Assembly: GCA_001632435.1 (NCBI GenBank)
Contig: KV423978.1
Coordinates: forward strand, 1-64,000
Direction: 5' to 3'
Length of the DNA: 64,000 nt
Source of the DNA: Calocera cornea HHB12733
Taxonomy: Eukaryota; Basidiomycota; Dacrymycetes; Dacrymycetales; Dacrymycetaceae
This document shows positions 58,238 to 64,000 of the stretch, piece by piece. The position numbers and the translations under genes are program-made. Position 1 is the first letter of the stretch, and each line of letters begins with the position of its first letter. The notes beneath the pieces were generated by a model, which worked only from the letters and a program-made list of their open reading frames with translations, made no database searches and was not told the origin of the DNA.

Positions 58238-59927
58238 ATGTTATCCCGCCTCGCCCGCTCCTCCCGCTCTTCCCGCCCCTCCCGCTCCCTCTCCCACCTG
58301 GCGCGCCAGGCCAAGCGCGCCTTCGCCTCCGAAGCCTCCGAAGCCGATGCCTCGCCCCAGGTATCGTTCGGCCTGAGCGACGAGCAGCAGGGGATCCAAG
58401 GTGTGCCCCGTCCCGTCCCGTCCCGTCCCCTCCTGCCCGCACCACCGCTGACTCCCCCGCGCAGACCTCGCCCGCCGCTTCGCCCGCACAGAGATCGTCC
58501 CCGTCGCGGCCGAGTACGACCAGTCGATGGCCTACCCCTGGCCGGTCATCCGCAAGGCGCACGAGGCGGGCTTGCTCAACTTGCATGTCCCTGAGAAGGT
58601 GCGTCTGCTGCTGCGGCTGCTGCTGCTCTGGGGCCTGTGAGGCTCGTGGCTCATTGCTAGGCGATAGTATGGCGGCCCAGGGTTGGGACTGCTGAGTTGC
58701 GCGCTAGTATCCGAAGGTGCGTCCTTCCCCTCCCCGCGTACTCCAGCAATCAGGTTAACAAAGGACCCAGAAATCGCCTACGGCTGCACAGGCATCCAAA
58801 CGGCCATGGAGGCGATCGGCCTGGCCGAGGCGCCCGTGATCGTCGCGGGGAGCGAGGAGCTCAAGATGAAGTACCTGGGGAGGATGACCGAGGAGCCTCT
58901 GGTTGCTGCGTACGGGGTGGTGCGCTCTCCCCCCCTCTCCCATCAAAGTGCCGGCGTGCTGATAGAACGCTCTTTCATGTTGGTGTGGCAGACCGAGCCC
59001 GGCGCAGGCTCAGACGTCGCCGGGATCCGCACGACCGCGCGGAAAGAAGGCGGCTCCTGGGTGCTCAACGGCACCAAGATGTGGATCACGAACGCGGGGC
59101 ACGCCAACTGGTTCTTCGTCCTCGCGCGCACCGACAGCAGCGCCAAGCCGACGTCGGGCATGACGGGCTTCGTCGTCGACGCGGACTCGCCGGGCATCCA
59201 CCTGGGCAAGAAGGAGATCAACATGGGCCAGCGGTGCTCCGACACCCGCATGGTCACGTTCGAGAACGTCGTCGTGCCGCCCGAGAACGTGCTCGGCAGG
59301 GAGGGAGACGGGTTCAAGATCGCCATGAAGGCGTTCGACATCACCCGGCCGCTGGTCAGCAGCGCCGCGGTCGGGCTCGCGCAGAGGGCGCTCGAGGAGG
59401 CGGTGAGGTATGCGCAGGAGCGGAGGGTGCGTCCTCCTTCGTTCAGAGGCGGGCATTGCGTTCAGATCAGACGCTGATCGGCCGCAGACGATGGGAAAAC
59501 CAATCATCGAGCACCAGGCCGTCGCCTTCATGCTCGCGGACATGGCCATCCAGACCGAGGCTGCGCGGAACCTCGTCTGGAAGTCGGCGTGGACCAAGGA
59601 CGCTGGGCTGCCTAACAGTGCGTCCCTTCCTGCCCCCCTGCTGCCTGCCACAGCACATCACATCACAGCACTGACCGGCCGTGTCTCCGTGGGATCGTCC
59701 TCTGTACAGCCTTCTACGCGTCCATGGCGAAAACGCTCGCCTCGCGCACAGCGGTCGAGAACGCGAACCTGGCCGTGCAGGTGTTCGGCGGGGCAGGGTT
59801 CAACACCGAGTACCCCGTCGAGAAGCTGTACAGGGACGCAAAGATCTTCGAGCTGTACGAGGGGACGAGCCAGATCCAGCGCTTGGTCATCTCGAGGACG
59901 CTGGCGGCGCTGTATCCTGCTGCTTAG
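58238..59927 (+). CDS. ACADM: Mitochondrial medium-chain-type acyl-CoA dehydrogenase
   Basis: FAD enzyme for the first step of beta-oxidation. Exons 58238-58400, 58465-58598, 58668-58716, 58771-58919, 58992-59426, 59488-59617, 59710-59927; 425 residues, close to the 421 of mammalian MCAD. Presequence [18 protein letters not shown]. Family blocks: [85 protein letters not shown] and the catalytic Glu in [10 protein letters not shown]. The third exon is only 49 nt. I place the acceptor of intron 3 at 58770 because that gives the conserved SEEIAYG joint; an earlier AG would insert eight residues. Confidence 0.93.
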
Positions 59928-60248
59928 TCGGAGCGGGCGAGCGGGCTGCCAGCGAGAAGGGCAGGTCCGCTGTTGGGACACGAGAGCACAACGTCCAGTG
60001 TAAACCCCGCGCCCGCGGGGTCCATGTATTCTAGCACCGTGCATTCCACCAATTGTCTCCACAGAGTGTAATGTATCACGCAAGGCAGGCACGGACATAA
60101 CGCGTATCGTATAAGATACAATGCAGGAGGAGCGCCGGTCCGAGCTATGTGCGCGAGAAGGCGCGGGAGAGGAACGAAAGGGGTATCACCAAGAGAATGC
60201 GGAGTGCGGAATGCGAGATGCGAGGAGTCGGGAGGAGGAGCTCGGGGA
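59928..60248. other. Convergent 3' spacer, ACADM / YPT6
   Basis: 321 bp between converging stops. It includes ATAACGCGTATCGTATAAG near 60100; no gene seen. Confidence 0.4.
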
Positions 60249-61212
<964 letters not shown>

Positions 61213-61619
61213 TGGTCCGACAATGGGGTGACAATGAAGGGTTCAGCAGGAAAGGGAAAAGTGGGAAGGGCGGCTGGATGCGGGAATGGGGGCTCGAGGA
61301 GGCACACGTCGCTCACCTCCGAGCCGACGCCTCGGCTGACAGCACAGCCACCCGGGCTGGACCTCCGGCGCCTGCCTTCCGCGCTGGCAGCCCTTTCACG
61401 TTGTTGGACGTGGACGACCAGCACAAGTCACCGGAATTCAGTTGATGAATTCCCTATGCCTAAGATACAAATCCAGATCCAGGTCATAACAAGACATCAA
61501 CCCAAAAGATGGTCTCCTCCTCCTTGCTCCCTCCTCAGCCAATTTCCTTCCTTTACATTTCCGTTTCCGTTTCCGTTTCACATTCCCCAGCCCCAACACG
61601 CTCAGATCTGGTTCGTGGT
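61213..61619. other. Intergenic, MetE-like 3' UTR and YPT6 promoter
   Basis: 407 bp. A short (TTTCCG)3 run lies at about 61558-61577. No gene or clear TATA box. Confidence 0.4.
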
Positions 61620-62963
61620 CTACCAAACGGTCGTGCCGAACACCTCGGTGGCGATCTCCGACACGAGCTTGAGCTTCTTCTCCACGTCGTCCTCGGTGAC
61701 GAGGTTGCCCTCGATATGGCTCGCAAACCCGCACTGCGGGGAGATGGCGATACGCTTCAACTCGGGGTCGCCCATGTACTTGGCTGCCTCGTGGATGCGC
61801 GCGATGACCTCCTTCTTGTCCTCGAGCTTGGGCACCTTGCTGGAGATGAGGCCGAGGACGACCTGCTTGTTCTTGGGCAGCTCCTTGAGCGGCTCGAACC
61901 CGCCCGCGCGGGGCGTGTCGTACTCGAGGTAGTAGAAATCCGCGTGGAGCTCGTTGAACAGCTTGACGGCGATGGCGTCGTAGCCGCCCTCGGAGAAGTG
62001 CACGCCGTCCTTGAAGTTGCCGCGGCAGAGGTGGAGGCCGACGGAGAAGTCGGGCTTCTTGGTCGCGAGGCAGTCGTTGTACAGCTGGATGTAGCTGTCC
62101 AGCAGCGCCTCGGGGTCGTCGCCCACCTCCTTCAGGCCCGCAATCATCGAGTCGGCGCAGAAGTACGCCAGCAGAGGGTCGTCGATCTGGATGTTCCGGC
62201 ACCCGGCCTCGTAAAGCGCGTCGATCTCCTCCCGGTACGCCTGCGCAATGTCCGCAAAGTACTCGGCGTCGTTCTTGTACACGTCGTGCGAGTACGCAAA
62301 CTTGCCGCTGTGCCGCAGGTGGTACCCTGGGCGCGGGAGTGGGTCAGCTCGGTGAAAGGGGACATGATACGACGGGAGGCAGCGCACATTCGGGAGCAGC
62401 CATCGTCATCTTGATGTGCTTGACGTCCTCGGGAGCGACGTCCTTTGCGAGCGAGAGGAACCACGGCACGTAGCACGGCTTGACGCGCTTGATCTTGCCC
62501 GTCGCGAGGTACGTCTCGCCGCCCTTGAACCCAACCGCCTTGAACGCCTTGATATCCGGCACATCTGCTCTCAGATGAACACGGTACCTTGGAGCATAAC
62601 AAGCGGGCTCACAGTCCATGAATATGTCCGGGCTGGGGTCCTTGACGAGCGTCATGCCCTCGAGGTTGTCGAAGAAGCCGTCGTAGAACATGTGCCTGCG
62701 GAACTCGCCGTCAGTGATGGCGTGGAAGCCGTACTTCTGCTGCAGCTTGACGATGCGCGCGACCTCCTCATCCTCGATCTTGGTCAGCGCGGCCTTGGAC
62801 AGCTCGCCCTTGTCTAGCGCGGTGCGAGCGTCGATGAGGTGCCGAGGGCGCTTGAGCGAGCCGATGTGCTCGGCGCGGAAGGGGCTGCGGGCGCTTCAGC
62901 AAGTGCACGGTGGTCGGGGTGGAAGTCCTCCCGGTGGGAGTGGACTCACGGAGGAGGTGCCAT
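61620..62963 (-). CDS. MetE-like (cobalamin-independent methionine synthase C-domain) methyltransferase
   Basis: Stand-alone UROD/MetE-superfamily barrel, 392 residues, about half the length of full MetE. Exons 62950-62963, 62613-62893, 62388-62564, 61620-62326; the first exon is 14 nt (MAPP). Visible zinc/homocysteine residues of the MetE C-domain are H-x-C in GLHLCRGN (about residue 252), Glu in YYLEYDTPRAGGFE, and Cys in ISPQCGFAS near the end. Other blocks are RAEHIGSLKRP at the N-terminus and IQIDDPLLAYF. These fit the YxjG-like group, which may methylate homocysteine or another thiol from a simple methyl donor (inference). It lacks the N-terminal folate domain. A TATAAATA lies about 95 bp upstream. 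Confidence 0.87.
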
Positions 62964-64000
62964 TGTCGCTGTCGGTGGTATGTCCTGTGGGTATGCGGAG
63001 AGGGGGATCCAAGCCGGGCAAGCGACGGTGCACTTTCCATGCCGGCCATGTATTTATATGTGACTTAGTCCGCCGTGCAAGTGGTCACTTCGGGCGTGTG
63101 CGCTCGCCGTGTGACCCAGGAACGGGTCCAAATAGGCCAAGTACCCCCTCCCCGGGCCCTCTAATACCCGGCCGCCACTGCAGAACCACAGGGCAGGCCA
63201 CCAACGGTACCGTACCGTACTCTATTCATCAACCCACTTGCCATTCAGCCCGCATAACCCCGCTCGGCACCCGTGTGCATAGGGCCTATCCCCAATCATG
63301 ATCATACCAATATAAGTGTCGTTTCCCCGGGAGCCAGGCTGGTTGCAGGACGTTTCACCCTCGGGGCGAGCAGTCCCGCTGCGAGCGGCCGAGCAGCGAT
63401 AATCCGAGTGCGAATGCGTGGGAGATCAGAAGCGGAGGGCATCCGCAGGGGTCCGTCGGCCCGCGAATACGCACGCCTGCAAGTGCAACGTGGGCCCTCC
63501 GCCGGCCTCTGATCGGCGAGCGCTTCCTGCCCGCCCTGCTTGCATACCAGCCTGCTTATCTCATATCCTCGTGCTTGGTTGGGTGGGTAAGCGATCGGCC
63601 ATGCCGTACGCATTAGCCAGGTCACTGATCACCCCACCCACCCTTTCCCCGAACATACGTATCACTGATCGGTTCAACAATGGCTGTACCGCGGGGGCAG
63701 AGGCAACTCCTTTGCGGACAAGGATGGCCCGCTCAGCTTCCCTGTTCTTCCCCGCTCCCCTCTCGCCCAGCACGGGATGAGCCGCACGTGTGCCGGAGCC
63801 GAGCTCGCTGCACACTCCCGGCGTGCTGAACAAGCATCGCCGATCGACCACCTCTCGCGGGAACATCCCCCCCATCACGGCAACCCCGCCGGCCTTCTTC
63901 CCCACAACAAAACCTTACGAGGAGAGGGCCTTCTCTTACTGAGGTTGATCTAAATCAGGACGGCTGACCGAATAGGCTAAGCTCCATTCGGTAAACTGTA
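62964..64000. other. MetE-like promoter, then no recognisable gene to the window end
   Basis: Beyond the promoter the last 900 bases hold only short overlapping ORFs. A minus-strand frame at 63561-63905 (114 codons) has no family character. A CCACCGTACCGTACC-type repeat lies near 63205-63222. Confidence 0.4.
63050..63058 (-). promoter_or_regulatory. TATA box of the MetE-like gene
   Basis: On the minus strand the sequence reads ATATAAATAC, about 90-95 bp before the ATG at 62963. Confidence 0.6.

Noticed and set aside
63561..63905. 114-codon minus-strand ORF near the right edge
   Set aside because: No family character, no splice or promoter support; long frames are common in this GC-rich tract.

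Overview
The window is nuclear DNA of a filamentous basidiomycete (Agaricomycetes-like). The evidence is many short GT-AG introns of about 40-65 bp, single-copy fungal housekeeping genes (V-ATPase A subunit, proteasome Rpt1, Gid4, Rab6/Ypt6, spliceosomal RBM22/Ecm2), and families typical of mushrooms: a multi-exon alpha-kinase, OTT_1508-type deaminases, F-box/leucine-rich proteins and an integrase-core gene. No rRNA, tRNA or CRISPR array was found. There are two runs of N: 25063-25162 and 44538-44796. Exon coordinates were worked out by hand; for almost every gene the summed exon length is a multiple of three, which supports the models, but none has transcript evidence.

Layout. 1-8.7 kb: an edge-truncated unknown gene, a cluster of perfect hairpins, a FIST-domain gene, VMA1, and RPT1, which shares a divergent promoter with VMA1. 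8.7-20.2 kb: mostly gene-poor, with a MYND-like zinc-finger gene (10.6-11.6 kb) and the GID4 ubiquitin-ligase receptor gene (16.5-18.5 kb). 20.2-25.6 kb: an AT-hook protein with an internally duplicated unknown domain, a 3-ketoacyl-CoA thiolase, and a DUF423/TMEM256-like membrane protein.

26-51 kb is an accessory island. It holds two F-box/LRR-like genes, two tandem deaminase paralogues (30.3-32.7 and 33.9-36.2 kb) with a small orphan gene between them, a complete PIF1-type helicase, a divergent 1,205-residue orphan with 63-residue tandem repeats and a cysteine-rich tail, an alpha-kinase gene, and an integrase-core gene with a damaged or non-canonical splice donor. The same 8-bp (TTGGTATG/TTGGTATC) minisatellite occurs at 29.8-30.1 kb and 44.5-45.2 kb and brackets the deaminase-helicase-orphan block.

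51-64 kb returns to GC-rich housekeeping genes: a Cys-rich tail-anchored orphan, a mitochondrial PDK/BCKDK-family kinase, RBM22/Ecm2, a secreted Ser/Thr/His-rich protein, a medium-chain acyl-CoA dehydrogenase, Ypt6, and a MetE-like methyltransferase. The thiolase, acyl-CoA dehydrogenase and keto-acid dehydrogenase kinase form a mitochondrial/peroxisomal acyl-CoA theme, but they are separate transcription units. A short repeat lies in opposite orientation at 25.83-25.97 and 51.99-52.15 kb, near the two edges of the island.

Most interesting: the deaminase pair with a shared extra cysteine motif next to a PIF1 helicase and a large orphan; the duplicated-domain AT-hook protein; the hairpin array at 1588-1793; and the matching satellites around the island core.
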